From Thereva unica (lineage: Eukaryota > Arthropoda > Insecta > Diptera > Therevidae): DNA of 64,000 nt. The notes below the pieces were generated by a model. That model ran no database searches. It was not told the DNA's origin and worked only from the letters and a program-made list of their open reading frames with translations. The position numbers were made by a program, and so were the translations under genes. This document shows, one piece after another, positions 41,301-50,719 of the stretch. The stretch is from contig OX465282.1 of the NCBI GenBank assembly GCA_949987705.1, positions 6,126,501-6,190,500 on the forward strand. Reading direction: 5' to 3'. Numbering within the stretch: position 1 is the stretch's first letter; each line of letters begins with the position of its first letter.

Positions 41301-43601
41301 TCGGAGCTTGGTAGTAGTGCTACTTGGTTTATGTACCGCGTGGTGAGGTAAGTAGTAGACGGGCTCCGTGGTGTTCTCGTTTGATATTTCTTCCATATGT
41401 TTTAAATCTTCATATTCTGCCATGAACGAAGCATACGAATTCTGCAATTCAGGATTGCGTGTAAATTTGCGTTGCATACGGAGAAGTGACGAGATGGCAG
41501 CGTCGCGAGATGATCCCAACGAGCTAGCAGGTAGCTTCAGTGGAAGAGAGACTACATATTGTCCGTGGGCTTCTCTGTAATGCGTTCTGGCGAAATAGTC
41601 TTCACATTGACTTTCTTCAGGAGTGAGCCGAGTAGCTTGAGGGGGCTCTTGCAGTTCCCAGAATCGCCTGAGAAGAGAGTCGACTTCAATGGTAGAGGTG
41701 TGTACGCGCATGGTAATTGAAGGAGTGCCAGCAGCGCCTGACACTATCCAGCCAAAAACAGTAGCCTGTGCAACAGGAGCACCTGGGGGACCTTTTCGGA
41801 TTTCTCCTAGAATAATTCGAGCGTAGACTTCTGCTCCAAGAATGAGATCAATCGCTGAGGGCTGATCAAAATAAGGATCAGCTAATGGTAAATTATGAAG
41901 GTGTGGCCAAGTCTGTCGTGACATTGCGTGGCCCGGTAAAAGTTGAGATAATGTAGGTAGCACTAGCGATTGCACCGAATACCGATGCGCTGAATCTTGC
42001 AGGGAGATTATTTCATGATCCACACATGCACGAGAGATACCTGCCTCACATTGGTTAACACCAAAAACAGCAACGCGCGTTTTCTGTTTTCGCAGATTTA
42101 ATAAGTTTGCCAGAGACGTTGTAACGAAGTTCGACTCTGATCCTTGATCCAATAGAGCACGCGCCGTTATGTGTCGACCATTTGACGCCTCGACTCGCAG
42201 GAGCACTGTTGGTAAGAGAACGGGCGCGAAGTTGCAATCATCAAGAGACAGATGTGAATTGGTGGAAGGACATGGTGCTTCACTTACAGTGGTCGTGCTG
42301 TTGAGTTGAGTGGACGTAGAGTCCACTGCCCTAGTAGACGAGTGGATCATCGTATGATGTTTTTCCTGGCAGAGCTTGCATCTATTCGTTGACGGGCACG
42401 AAGCTGTAGTGTGAGTTAGCTTAAGGCAGTTGGTGCATGCTTGTTTCCGTCGTAGAAGGTCAATCCTTTCGTTGGCGGACATTGCTCGGAATTGTGGACA
42501 AAACAGGAGAAAGTGTTTCCCCCTACAACTCAAACAGGTTGAGGCAGTAGTTCGGGAGGAAGTGTCTGCTGAGTTTTTTGATGAGCTGGTGGATAAATGA
42601 TGAGTGCGTGAACTTGATTTTAAAGCGGCTTGATGTTTCTGTCCCGAAAAGTTTCGTTGGCTGGACACGACATTCGTGATAGGTTGAGCATCCTTAATTG
42701 CACTAAGTGCTTGTAGCCGACGTTCTAGAAACTCTGTGAGGGAGATAAATTTTGGAACATCCGTAGACGAGCTGAGGGAAGTTTCCCAGTCCTTACGCGT
42801 CGTAGCATCAAGTTTGTTAGAGAGAAAGTAAATAAGCCAATCGTCCCATTGGTCGACAGGACGGGATAGATTTTCTAAAGCGCGGACCGATTGTATAAAC
42901 GTATCTAAGACCCGCTGTAACTCTGAAAAGGACTCCCTAGACATCGGCGGAATGGTGATGAGGGAATGCATATTGGCATTAACTAGCACTCTGGTGTTCT
43001 TGTATCTATCAACAATGAGTTTCCATGCCGAATTGTAATTCGCACTGGTGGTAGCAAAATGTTTCAAAAGCTTAGCTGCTTCTCCCGTGATCGCCGATCT
43101 CAAGTAGTGAAGCTTTTGAACGTCGGGCAAAGAATCGTTATCATGAATCAGAGCAATAAACGTATCATAGAAAGTGGGCCAATCTTTGAACGAGCCGTTG
43201 AAGACTGGCAGGCTTATCTTCGGTAACTTTAGTGGAACCGTAGTAGATGAATGTGATTGTGCTGTTGAGTGTAGCAGAGAGTCTTCAGAGTTTGCGTTTG
43301 GGGTCGGAGTGAATGCTGCAAGTTCCTCCCTTAACGACTGTAAACAATCAATATAGGCGCATTCTACATCGGAGAAAAGATCAGACGTTTCATAAGGATC
43401 TGCGGCTAAGGTTTCTTCTGACGAATTTTCATAAAATTCCTCATACGCAGACATGAATTGAGCCCAGTAATTTTCGAGCAGTTGTACGCGTGCTGTAAGA
43501 AATGCCTTATCTCGTTTTCCTTTGGCAGTTTTGTGGGTATTGGCTGAAAACCGCTGAATCCGGTCCCTTGCGAAGGCAATTCGATTTTTAAATTTTTCCA
43601 T
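38352..43601 (-). CDS. BEL/Pao Gag-Pol polyprotein
   Basis: A single uninterrupted 1749-residue frame. In order it carries a Gag region with a DUF1759-like segment (about 130-280) and CCHC-type knuckles (about 385-420, CTNC...CKLC). The DUF1758-like aspartic protease has LLDQGSE near 485. RT has TADIEKMY near 812 and YVDD near 889. RNase H has FSDAS near 1067 and WSDSTVV downstream. A His/Cys zinc-binding module and the integrase core (HCGIDYAGP near 1447, LYSDNA) follow, then a DUF5641-like C-terminus (about 1650-1700). Length and order are typical of the family. Catalytic motifs look intact, so it may be competent for retrotransposition, but this cannot be judged from sequence alone. Proteolytic cleavage sites are not predicted. 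Confidence 0.95.
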   Translation of the reverse strand: MEKFKNRIAFARDRIQRFSANTHKTAKGKRDKAFLTARVQLLENYWAQFMSAYEEFYENSSEETLAADPYETSDLFSDVECAYIDCLQSLREELAAFTPTPNANSEDSLLHSTAQSHSSTTVPLKLPKISLPVFNGSFKDWPTFYDTFIALIHDNDSLPDVQKLHYLRSAITGEAAKLLKHFATTSANYNSAWKLIVDRYKNTRVLVNANMHSLITIPPMSRESFSELQRVLDTFIQSVRALENLSRPVDQWDDWLIYFLSNKLDATTRKDWETSLSSSTDVPKFISLTEFLERRLQALSAIKDAQPITNVVSSQRNFSGQKHQAALKSSSRTHHLSTSSSKNSADTSSRTTASTCLSCRGKHFLLFCPQFRAMSANERIDLLRRKQACTNCLKLTHTTASCPSTNRCKLCQEKHHTMIHSSTRAVDSTSTQLNSTTTVSEAPCPSTNSHLSLDDCNFAPVLLPTVLLRVEASNGRHITARALLDQGSESNFVTTSLANLLNLRKQKTRVAVFGVNQCEAGISRACVDHEIISLQDSAHRYSVQSLVLPTLSQLLPGHAMSRQTWPHLHNLPLADPYFDQPSAIDLILGAEVYARIILGEIRKGPPGAPVAQATVFGWIVSGAAGTPSITMRVHTSTIEVDSLLRRFWELQEPPQATRLTPEESQCEDYFARTHYREAHGQYVVSLPLKLPASSLGSSRDAAISSLLRMQRKFTRNPELQNSYASFMAEYEDLKHMEEISNENTTEPVYYLPHHAVHKPSSTTTKLRVVFNASQKSTSQLSLNDVLHVGPKLQNDVISVILKWRRYPYVLTADIEKMYRQIRVDKADTNLQRILWSPTREHPIKCYRLLTVTYGTACAPYLACKTLQQIAEDYASKHPAASKILKENFYVDDALFGAYDKETAIKLRDDLRSVLKKGSFKLRKWMANSTSLLVDIEEEDRAHTLSLKVVKDDSIKTLGITWNPTSDEFSFNINLPDSPTSTKRMILADISRLYDPLGWLSPVTITAKILLQRLWLATLDWDDQLPDDLHQQWVMYKRDLACLGHLRISRWVGTTANPLGVELHGFSDASLSAYGAAVYLRVIHDLDNFQVSLLAAKTRVSPLKTISLPRLELCGAALLAELMHYIVTTLDFEKTPIHLWSDSTVVLEWLRDHPSKWKVFVANRVALIHERVPNATWHHIRSADNPSDCISRGIAASTLSDHSLWWSGPPWLSKRSASWPQRQDRYENLSHDLERNPSQTHTFVAVVTDFSSNLLKKFSKLKKLLRVTGYMLRFVNNCRTRCDKQPGGLTLEELERALFLWIKIIQKSAFSHEVTSLKRKELLPSNSKLRSLNPILDANDILRVSGRLRHAQLAYDEKFPIILPKGDPLTTLIIRESHMTTLHGGVQATLHHIRNKYWILRGRSMVRQFINSCTVCCRYKAASKTQLMGDLPEDRVRPTKPFLHCGIDYAGPFITKLLKGRGNKTTKTYVALFICLATRAIHLELVLDLTSAAFIAAFRRFVSRRGRCAKLYSDNARTFVAADKELSHHLRQLTSSNSELAQVLIHEGTEWHFIPPASPHFGGLWEAGVKAFKHHYRRIVGSHILSLEEMLTLMAQIEACLNSRPLNAISDDPGDLTALTPGHFLVGEPLLAVPTASTLDTALNRLTRWQLTQHLHEQLWRRWSQEYIHTLQARYKWQRPQDPVHIDDLVLIKEDNLPPSKWLLGRITQLHPGNDGHVRVATIRHKNGHTKRALAKLCVLPVHDTNNHPN

Positions 43602-44487
43602 TTCGAAGTTTATATGACACTAAAAGCTTAACTGATCCCCAAATGAACTTTTGTAACCGACTGTGCAAAAATATCGTACCAATATGATGGTAATTAGACT
43701 AGGTTGAGATATCTTTTCTAAAAAAAAGCTTTAATTTATTGTAAGTGTAATTTAAAGAAAATTCAAAATAATAAAACTCAACACTAATTGGATGACGGAA
43801 TGTTTATTATTTTTTTTTGAAATGTTTATTTCTAATTTTATTGTTTATAAGCTTTTTGTCTTTTTTCTCAACGCACGATGAAACAACTTACAACCTTACA
43901 ACAACAACTTCAAATGTTGCGGAAGCTATGATGCACAAAATTCTTATCGCCCAACAAACTGTGCACAAATGTTGCTATAAAAGAAATCCTCACGTGCTAT
44001 TGTCTAAAAAGAAACATGTTGCACAACAAAGTTGCAATAACGATACGCCTGTAACTGTTTTGTGCAATGATAAAATGCAAATAACGGATATATATATTAG
44101 AAATCAAAATGATGATAAAAAGTCAAATAAAATATTAAATCAAATATGTATGTTCAAAATTCAATAACGAGTTGCATAAATTAAATAATATGAAAGGAAA
44201 CAATAGAAGTCCCGAGAATAATTTCCTTTTAATATGTCTGTACTGAACCCAAAACTGATAAAATTCAGCAAATGATTTTTTTTTTTTTTTGTTTTTAATC
44301 TAAAGATGATATTCTTAATAACAAGTATATGGCACATACGAACTTCAGAAATTAATTGCAGTATGATTAAAGTTGCATCGGAGATCAACCTGTAAACCTT
44401 AAGCACCGTATAACGAAGCACTGTATAACTTTCACATAAAACAAAGGCACTGGGAACTATCACTGTGGGAAGTAGAGTTTTTTGTAA
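43602..44487 (-). other. BEL/Pao 5' leader
   Basis: The region between the primer-binding site and the Gag-Pol Met is about 890 bp, AT-rich, and contains no supported gene on the element strand. A + strand frame at 43817-44167 is antisense to the leader and has no homology that I recognise. Confidence 0.6.
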
Positions 44488-44505
44488 TCCCGGGTTTCGG
44501 CACCA
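44488..44505 (-). other. tRNA primer-binding site of the BEL/Pao element
   Basis: Read on the element strand this is TGGTGCCGAAACCCGGGA, beginning three bases after the 5' LTR. Its complement ends in ACCA, as a tRNA 3' end does. The priming tRNA species is not assigned. Confidence 0.75.
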
Positions 44506-44508
44506 AAA

Positions 44509-44819
44509 TGTTAAGATTTTGAATTGAAAGATTTTTTAACGTTACAATAATTCTAGTTTTAATTAAGATTAATTTTAATTTTACAATTCTATTTTTAATT
44601 ACATATACTTCAACTTTTTGCACATGACAATTTTAGTTAGAATAAAGTAGATTATGATACGCTTAATGGTTGACAATCTGCCCGACACGATTGTTAACGG
44701 CTAACTGATCAGGCTAGCTTTATCCAAGCCTTTTCTTGGTTGTCGGTGATCGCTTGCGGTGATGAAAATGCATCCAGTGCCCGACCACCAGGAGGAGCTG
44801 CTTCAGCGGTTCTTAATCA
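44509..44819 (-). repeat. BEL/Pao 5' LTR
   Basis: 311 bp, no difference seen from the 3' LTR at 37878-38188. It presumably contains the promoter for element transcription toward lower coordinates. Confidence 0.95.
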
Positions 44820-44824
44820 GTCTG

Positions 44825-45168
44825 GTACGCAGGCGCACGGTAATAATCCTCTCAGAAACTGGTGACCAGCTCATGAGGCTGGGCCTGGCTTCTTTGGTGA
44901 GTATTACGCCAACGCCACTCCTATGGCTTTCAGTTTCGTTTCTCCCAGAATACAAAAGGGACTCACCGTTTGGGTAGATATATTCCCCCGCATCGGGCCA
45001 TCTGGTCTCGCTAAGTCCCATGATCTTGATTTTATATCGATTCATCTCATTGAGGACTTCATCCAGCCGTCCCTCAGCAAGCAGTGTTCTCACATTCCAT
45101 GATCCGATTCGTGTCCTTGTTCGAAAAGCAAAGGTTGTCGTCGTGTTGTCCATCCGGTACCGAGGCAT
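44825..45168 (-). pseudogene. RTE-type LINE endonuclease, proximal piece (interrupted by BEL)
   Basis: The minus-strand frame begins near MPRYRMDNTTTT and includes IGSWNVRTL, IKIMGLSETRWP, HRSGVGVILT and SPVSERIITVRLRT. These are the N-terminal motifs (N and E catalytic residues) of APE-type endonucleases in the RTE/craniofacial-like group. The frame runs without break to the BEL insertion at 44824. The distal piece resumes at 37877, so the LINE was open here when BEL inserted. No RT domain follows. Confidence 0.8.
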
Positions 45169-45500
45169 TGTTTGCCCATTCGTAGCAATGGTATTTTTTA
45201 TGGGAGCTGGTTGCTAACCCTCAGCCCAACCGACTTAAACCTCTGTTTTGTGGCGCAGAGAGCTCGCCATGCTCCTTCCGAAGAAGTACCCCAGGGGGCA
45301 CCGCGTGGGATTAGGACTTGCTAACAGGTCTGCTAGGTGTTCGCCTGCAGTGACTTTTCTCGGGTTTTGGCAAAGGTGACAAATCGGGTGCCACCACTTT
45401 CCGAGGTCTTTGTTAGCCGTTTGCCCCCTAACAAGCGAAACAAGCATCCCAGTAATGAGATACCTTAATAGATGCTAGCTCATCCATCAACCAACATTAC
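45169..45500. other. Sequence 5' of the RTE fragment
   Basis: GC-balanced sequence with a minus-strand open stretch (45235-45447) that could be LINE 5' region. No motif is recognised. Confidence 0.35.
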
Positions 45501-45705
45501 AGGCTACAATCTACATACGGCCCTGAATCGGTTGGCAACTTATTGGCTCCTGTGCTGAAGGTCGAGTAGTGTGTCCTGACAAGACTCGATAACGACTCCA
45601 CTCGTTAAACTCACCACTACTGGGACCTTTTGTGCTGCCATAGCTTGTCCTTTCTCTCCCATGCTTTAAACTAAGCTTACTACTACACCATGGAAAACTA
45701 AACAA
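45501..45705 (+). pseudogene. LINE tail (22.4 kb family) with embedded MITE fragment
   Basis: GCTACAATCTACATACGGCC (45511-45530) and AAGCTTACTACTACACCATG (45673-45692) match the same family as 22380-23062, with most of the tail between them deleted. CTCCTGTGCTGAAGGTCGAG near 45548 is a piece of the CCCCTGTGCTGAAA MITE family. Confidence 0.55.
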
Positions 45706-47599
45706 AAACGCTCAACATTTTTATTTCTACAGTGCAATTAGGTTAGTAGGAAATGATCACTTCTAGTATCAGCACCTGCGAATTTTCTCACATTTCTTTA
45801 GTTTCGCTTCTGTTTGTCCTTTTGGGTTATTTAATCTAAAGAATTTCAATATGTTTCCAAAGTCTTTCTCTACCGAAAAAGAAAGGAAAAAGAAATCAAT
45901 AGAACGAAATCGAGTTTCAAAATACTACAGAGAATAAGAGAAAGAATAAGACTAAGACCATTCCCCAAACCCAATGAAATGCGAGTAGAGAACCTTTAAC
46001 TAAAAAATTCAAAGAGCCAACCTCCAGCACGTTTTATCTATTATCCCAAAGCAGGGTATATCTAAAGTGTCATCAAGTGTGGAATTCACTACCGATTAGA
46101 TTACCTCACAAGGCCATTACACACATAGCGCATACACGTCGTCCATTGAATGTTTACTCAACACCATGTGATCCACTTGTTTGCTTGTTTCACCGGCTTC
46201 TATTTCGGATATAATAAGACTTCAGCCAACATAGGGTGGATGCTATTTAAGTTGTGTGGATTGAATGGATGGATGGACGGAGGAGGAGGAGGAGGATGCA
46301 GAGGCAACAAGATTTGTGTTTTTCTACATGATGATTTTGGGGCCATACGCATACACATATAAATAAACGTAGAGATAGGAAGAGAGAGTGAGAGTGATGA
46401 AAAAAAAAGTATAAACGAGGTCAGTTTTATTTATAAAAATCCACAGAAAAAATCAGTCCTAAAAATAATGGCGTATAAAAGACACAAAGCTGTTCCCCCA
46501 TGAAATATGTACGTTGGGTGTTCCCGACAGAGGCCAGACCTAAATCTCAATATTTCTCAATTGTGGGTGATTGTGTGCTGTTACCACAACCACCACCACC
46601 CGCCAAAAATATCATCCTCCAGCAAGGGCAGGAGTAATTGAAGGACAGCCAAAGGTTGAAATCAGGAAATTCTATTTCAATGCCAGGAGATCTCTAGATC
46701 TCCCCTAGCATCGCCCACCCAGCATCCAATTCAATTATTCCTGGAGCGATTCCCTTAAGGCTTTAAGAACGTTACTTTGGAAAATTTGTTTAAATAAAAC
46801 GAAAAAGGAAATGAGCAAAAAAAAATAAATAAATAAATAAAATCGCGTTGAAAGTAACTCTCCCTCTTACCTCGGAATCTCCCTACCCTCTACCGACCCC
46901 CATCCAACCTTACAAAACGCGAAACATTTAATCGAAGATTTTCGTTTGCTTATTAATTTTGAAGTGAGCCAAGGGCGGATCCCCGGACGTAATTAGTGGG
47001 TTCCATTTTCTTATCTCTTGCACCAAGGTACCAAGAAAATCACCTTGGGTTTATTGGATATACATGTATGTGTGTTTATATATGTATAGAAGACACTGAT
47101 TACAGATTTTCACTGAATTTTATAAAAGGACAACAGCGCGAAATATTTTCTCGTTACACTCCCTTCGAAACGCGGAATCTTGTTAAGGTTTATGATTATG
47201 CTAAAGGTTATGGGTGTATAAGAATTTTGGGTCCAGATGGGTACACTCTTCTTCCACGGGGGTGAAATGGAATATTTAATTATTTGAAGCAAATTAAGTT
47301 TTGTTTTACATTTCCATCAATGCGCGGGGGAGACGACACAGAGCAAGGTTTCTGGAGAATAAGATCTCTAGGAGAAACAAACTGGCGGGGGGGGGGGGGG
47401 GGGGTCGTTGAATTGTACTTGGAGGTTTATTATAATATAGCAGTCAACCACCTCAGCACAGCTGTAATTAAAACTTAGGCTATTTGCTTTTGGGGGTGAT
47501 TTTATTGCTAGGTGAAATGATTTGTATTCTGATGGTTATGTTCTTGTTAATTAAGTTTTATAAGGGCATCTTCTGTAGCCTAAAGGGTCGTATTTTAAA
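45706..47599. other. Non-coding block, host-like
   Basis: No genes are recognised. It contains a GGA-repeat near 46278-46297, an ATAAATAAATAA microsatellite near 46825-46842 and an 18-G run at 47387-47404. The short repeat at 45753-45785 matches 37485-37525. Confidence 0.5.
47387..47404. repeat. Poly-G tract (18 G)
   Basis: A second long G run in the window (compare 2596-2617), in otherwise AT-rich sequence. Confidence 0.9.
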
Positions 47600-47690
47600 G
47601 TGTAAAACCTTAGGCTTAGAGGCCTACCACAGGCTGTGATGTCATTCAACTCATGGTCCAGTAGTAAGCTTAGTTTGAAGGAAAAAAAAT
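47600..47690 (-). pseudogene. LINE 3' tip (22.4 kb family), minus strand
   Basis: ATTCAACTCATGGTCCAGTA and GTAAGCTTAGTTTGAAG are the inverse of the tail at 22960-23010. Only the terminal piece is present, next to the CR1-like copy. Confidence 0.55.
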
Positions 47691-47724
47691 AATAGGACAG
47701 GTTAGAAAGCGTTTGTGGGAGTGA

Positions 47725-49590
47725 GTAGATGTTGATGAATCTCTATTTACGACGGACTCCGACGGACTTTGTTCAATCTCCTCCAAATCTCCCATTGTCT
47801 TCCACTTCCGATTCCCCTTCTTCTAACTCTCTATTATCTAACGGCTTTAATTTTTCCATTGTGTTGACTCGCTTGAAGTACTCGGCATATTGCATTCCAT
47901 TTCGTCCAATAGCGTTGGTTATGATGGTATTTCTCCTCGCTTTCTTAAGATTCTCTCCCCTTTAATCGTTGATGCCATCACGCATATTGTTAACTATTGC
48001 CTGACAACCTCCCAAGTACCATTAGTCTGGAAAAAAGCCATAGTGACTCGCATTCCTAAAAAGTCCTTCCCCGTTAATCTGGCAGACTTTCGCCCTATTA
48101 GTATTCTACCCTTTCTCGCGAAAGTTTTTGAGAAAATTGCATCTACACAAGTCTTGAGACATCTTGATTTCCTTTCTAAATTCCAATCTGGCTTCCGCAA
48201 ACCTCACAGTTGCCAAACTGCTATATTGAAGGTTACAACTGATCTTCGTTCCGCCCTTGACCGAGGTGACATAGCAATACTAGTTCTTCTTAGTAGTTCA
48301 CTCGCATCTGCTCCATAAACTTAGTCAACGGTATCACTTTTCCTCTTCTTCTGTTCGATTTTTCTCTTCTCTTCTCTGTAATAGATCTCAGTGTGTTCGG
48401 CATAATAATGTTTCATCCTCTTTCCTAAGTGTTCCTGCAGGTGTGCCTCAGGGTTCGGTTCTTGGTCCTTTGCTGTTCTCCCTCTATATTAATGATCTTC
48501 CCTCTGTTATCCGTCGCTGCTCTTTTCATTTGTATGCTGATGATCTGCAGCTATATACCTCTTGTCCTACTAATCAAATTGAAAATTGTGTGTCTGAACT
48601 CAATAGCACCTTGTCTCGAATAAACGAATGGAGTTCTAGTAATTTCCTTAAGTTAAATCCAATTAAATCGCAAGTACTTTTCCTTAGTTGTCGCTCACTG
48701 TCCCCGGATGGTTTCTCACCTCTTTTACTTAATAATGTTCCCCTTCCAATAGTTGACTGTGCCAAAAACCTGGGTATTGTTGTCAATTCCAAACTCTCCT
48801 GCTGCAATCATGTCTCATTGCTGCTCTCTAAGATCTATGGCACACTTCGTAAACTATGGCTACATGGCAATCTGTTATCCTCGCCTATTCGAGCCAAACT
48901 TATTAAATCTCTTGTCTTTCCTCATTTCCTTTATGGCTCGCTGGTATATATTTCCTTCGACTCTTCTTGCCGTCAGCGTCTTACAGTGGCATTTAATGAT
49001 TGCATTAGGTTCATTTTTCATATGAGAAGATCTGAACATGTGTCGGGTGTCCAAAATTCCTTGCTGGGTTGTGACCTCTTTCTATTCCTCGATCTCATGG
49101 CTTTACTTCTCTTGCATAAGGTTTTTTATACCAAAAGCCCTTGCTACCTTTCTGACTTCCTTTTTCCTTTGCAATCCTTGAGATCCATCAAATTCCTGAT
49201 TCCTGCTCATTCTTCCCTAATTGGTAGTCGTTCCTTCTTTGTGCATACTCTCAGAATCTGGAATAATCTTCCTAACCACATTCAGAGAATGAGCACAGCC
49301 ACAACATTCAGCAGACATGCATTTCTTTTTCTATCTTCTTCTTCTCACTAACTATTTATTTCTCTCACTACCTCTATCACTCCCCACTTCAATCTCAATT
49401 TTAATTCTACCTTCTGTCTCTATCTTTTTCTCTTGAATTCTTTTTATTATGCTAGTTGTAATATTAATTTTAATTTTAGTTATAATTGTCCTTTTAAGTA
49501 ACTCATTTTGTTTATATCCATAAATTTTGTACTCTTAAAGATGTAAATCTTGTGTACTTTCTTAAAATATAGTTATTATTATTATTATTA
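47725..49590 (+). pseudogene. CR1-like LINE copy, 5'-truncated with motif A deleted
   Basis: The RT is recognisable from NSVGYDGISPRFLKIL through DFRPISILPFLAKVFEK and FQSGFRKPHSCQTAIL. The frame breaks exactly where LLDFSKAFD (motif A) should be: ILVLL is followed, after loss of about 27 bp and a frame change, by VVHSHLL-type sequence near 48293. Motif B (MPQGSVLGPLLFS) and motif C (HLYADDLQLY) are intact in the downstream frame (48443-49351). The 3' end has an (ATT)n tail near 49572-49590. It is the same clade as the 14.5-18.9 kb element but a distinct family. Confidence 0.85.
48443..49351 (+). CDS. CR1-like LINE ORF2 C-terminal frame (relic)
   Basis: This 302-residue open stretch covers RT motifs B to E and the C-terminal domain: YADD at about residues 31-34, a KNLGIVVNSKLS-type motif D, and RIWNNLPNHIQRMST near the end. 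Upstream motif A is lost, so it is a non-functional remnant despite being open. Confidence 0.8.
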   Translation: MPQGSVLGPLLFSLYINDLPSVIRRCSFHLYADDLQLYTSCPTNQIENCVSELNSTLSRINEWSSSNFLKLNPIKSQVLFLSCRSLSPDGFSPLLLNNVPLPIVDCAKNLGIVVNSKLSCCNHVSLLLSKIYGTLRKLWLHGNLLSSPIRAKLIKSLVFPHFLYGSLVYISFDSSCRQRLTVAFNDCIRFIFHMRRSEHVSGVQNSLLGCDLFLFLDLMALLLLHKVFYTKSPCYLSDFLFPLQSLRSIKFLIPAHSSLIGSRSFFVHTLRIWNNLPNHIQRMSTATTFSRHAFLFLSSSSH

Positions 49591-50340
49591 CCTTCTGCTC
49601 CGGGCAAGCGAAAAAGAGACCGCTTCTTCTTCCACCAGCAACCAGAGCTACAATCTACAAATTCTATATTCGGCCCGCCTCGGGTATAACTCATTTATCT
49701 GGGCTGGCGCTTCGAAAATCGCCTTAGCGTGGCTAGATAAGGTGTGAAGCTGGCGCCATCCGAGTCATCGGAGATGACGGTCTTTGCATCTCCATTAACT
49801 CCCTGAGCCACCGTAGGAATGTAGCAGCCCTGTCAATGTCGTATCGTTATTATCACAGCGACTGTTCCGCTGAAATATCCGCCCTCCTGCCTGCACGGAA
49901 ATATTTCTCCCGCAACATAAGACTAGCCCATTCGGCTCATTTTTATACCCTGCAATCCCCCTTTTCGCGTACACAATTTGTCTGTGGAGTATACTCCCCA
50001 AATCTGTTTTCCCGAACTCGTACAGCACCCAAGAGTGCAAACGTAAGATTCATCACCACCTGCTCCAATCCCGCCAGACCTCCGCTTATCTATCATATTC
50101 TCTTCTATCCAAGCTTGCTACTAGACACTGCACCACGACCGCATCGGGCGCAATTGGATGGGGCGCAAATTCAGAAAAAAAGTAAAAAATTATTCCCATA
50201 CCTTCATTGTCAATCAAATTATGAACAGCTGATGGGGGCGCAATATGGCATACTGCACCGGGCGCAAAAAATCCAAACACCGGCCCTGCCTGAACGTCAT
50301 GACATACTGGTAGTACAAAGGGTGATTCCTAAGTGAACTA
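49591..50340 (+). pseudogene. LINE 3' end (22.4 kb family), copy 2, with hAT-MITE insertion
   Basis: It begins directly after the (ATT)n tail of the CR1 copy. Shared features with 22500-23040 include FIWAGA, the CCACCGTAG...GCAGCCCT segment, LLPARKYFSRNIRLAHSA and the tip ACTGGTAGTACAAAGGGT (50307-50324). The tail is interrupted at about 50140-50286 by a hAT-like fragment. Stops are frequent. Confidence 0.75.
50140..50286. mobile_element. Short hAT-like MITE (GCGCCCGG/CAGGGCCGG family)
   Basis: The right terminus, read inward, is CAGGGCCGGTGTTTGGATTT, then GCGCCCGGTGCA. The whole ~147 bp corresponds to the right ~190 bp of the hAT element at 58056-59393 (59203-59393). The left end is not a matching TIR, so this is a deletion derivative or fragment. 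Confidence 0.6.
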
Positions 50341-50719
50341 GGAAGACGAGAGTTTCGAATAGGCAATACGCGTTTGACGCCCTAAGCAGTATTATACACA
50401 TATCCACAATCTTACGTCTGATTAGTAAATCTACCCAGCAGGATAAAGAATACTCTAATAGCCATTTTTGAGCACTCCTTAAAAAACTTACAGCGCTCCC
50501 GTTCCCATGAAAGTTTCATATACTTTTTAACATTGCATGTCAGCGCAAGGGAGCATACCCTTTTATGCTTCTTCAAAAGCGTTCTAGGAGCATTATAAAA
50601 CGTATAAAGAATATTCATGGACGCCTGTGGATATGTGATCCAATATCGAAAAACTTTTATTTTGTTCATCCTATGCAATTGCGTCTTGCTTCTCAAGCGC
50701 GAGCTTGGTTTTACCCAAT
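50341..50719. other. Sequence upstream of the 145-bp array
   Basis: No gene. It may belong to the larger element containing the array, since homology with the 25-kb locus extends at least 45 bp above the first unit. Confidence 0.35.

Larger units (their letters stand above)
37878..44819 (-). mobile_element. BEL/Pao LTR retrotransposon, complete
   Basis: Two 311-bp LTRs that I read as identical (37878-38188 and 44509-44819) flank a single long Gag-Pol frame. Five-base GTCTG duplications lie at 37873-37877 and 44820-44824. Identical LTRs and an intact frame indicate very recent insertion. In element orientation the 5' LTR is at 44819-44509. The primer-binding site (44505-44488), leader, Gag-Pol (43601-38352), a purine-rich tract next to 38189 (GAGACGGGCGGAA) and the 3' LTR follow. 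There is no env-like frame. Confidence 0.95.

Noticed and set aside
43817..44167. + strand frame inside the BEL/Pao leader as an accessory gene
   Set aside because: It is antisense to the element, of low complexity (Asn/Lys/Thr-rich), and has no recognised motif.
48443..49351. Intact CR1 ORF2 gene
   Set aside because: It is the open C-terminal part only; motif A is deleted just upstream and the 5' half is absent.
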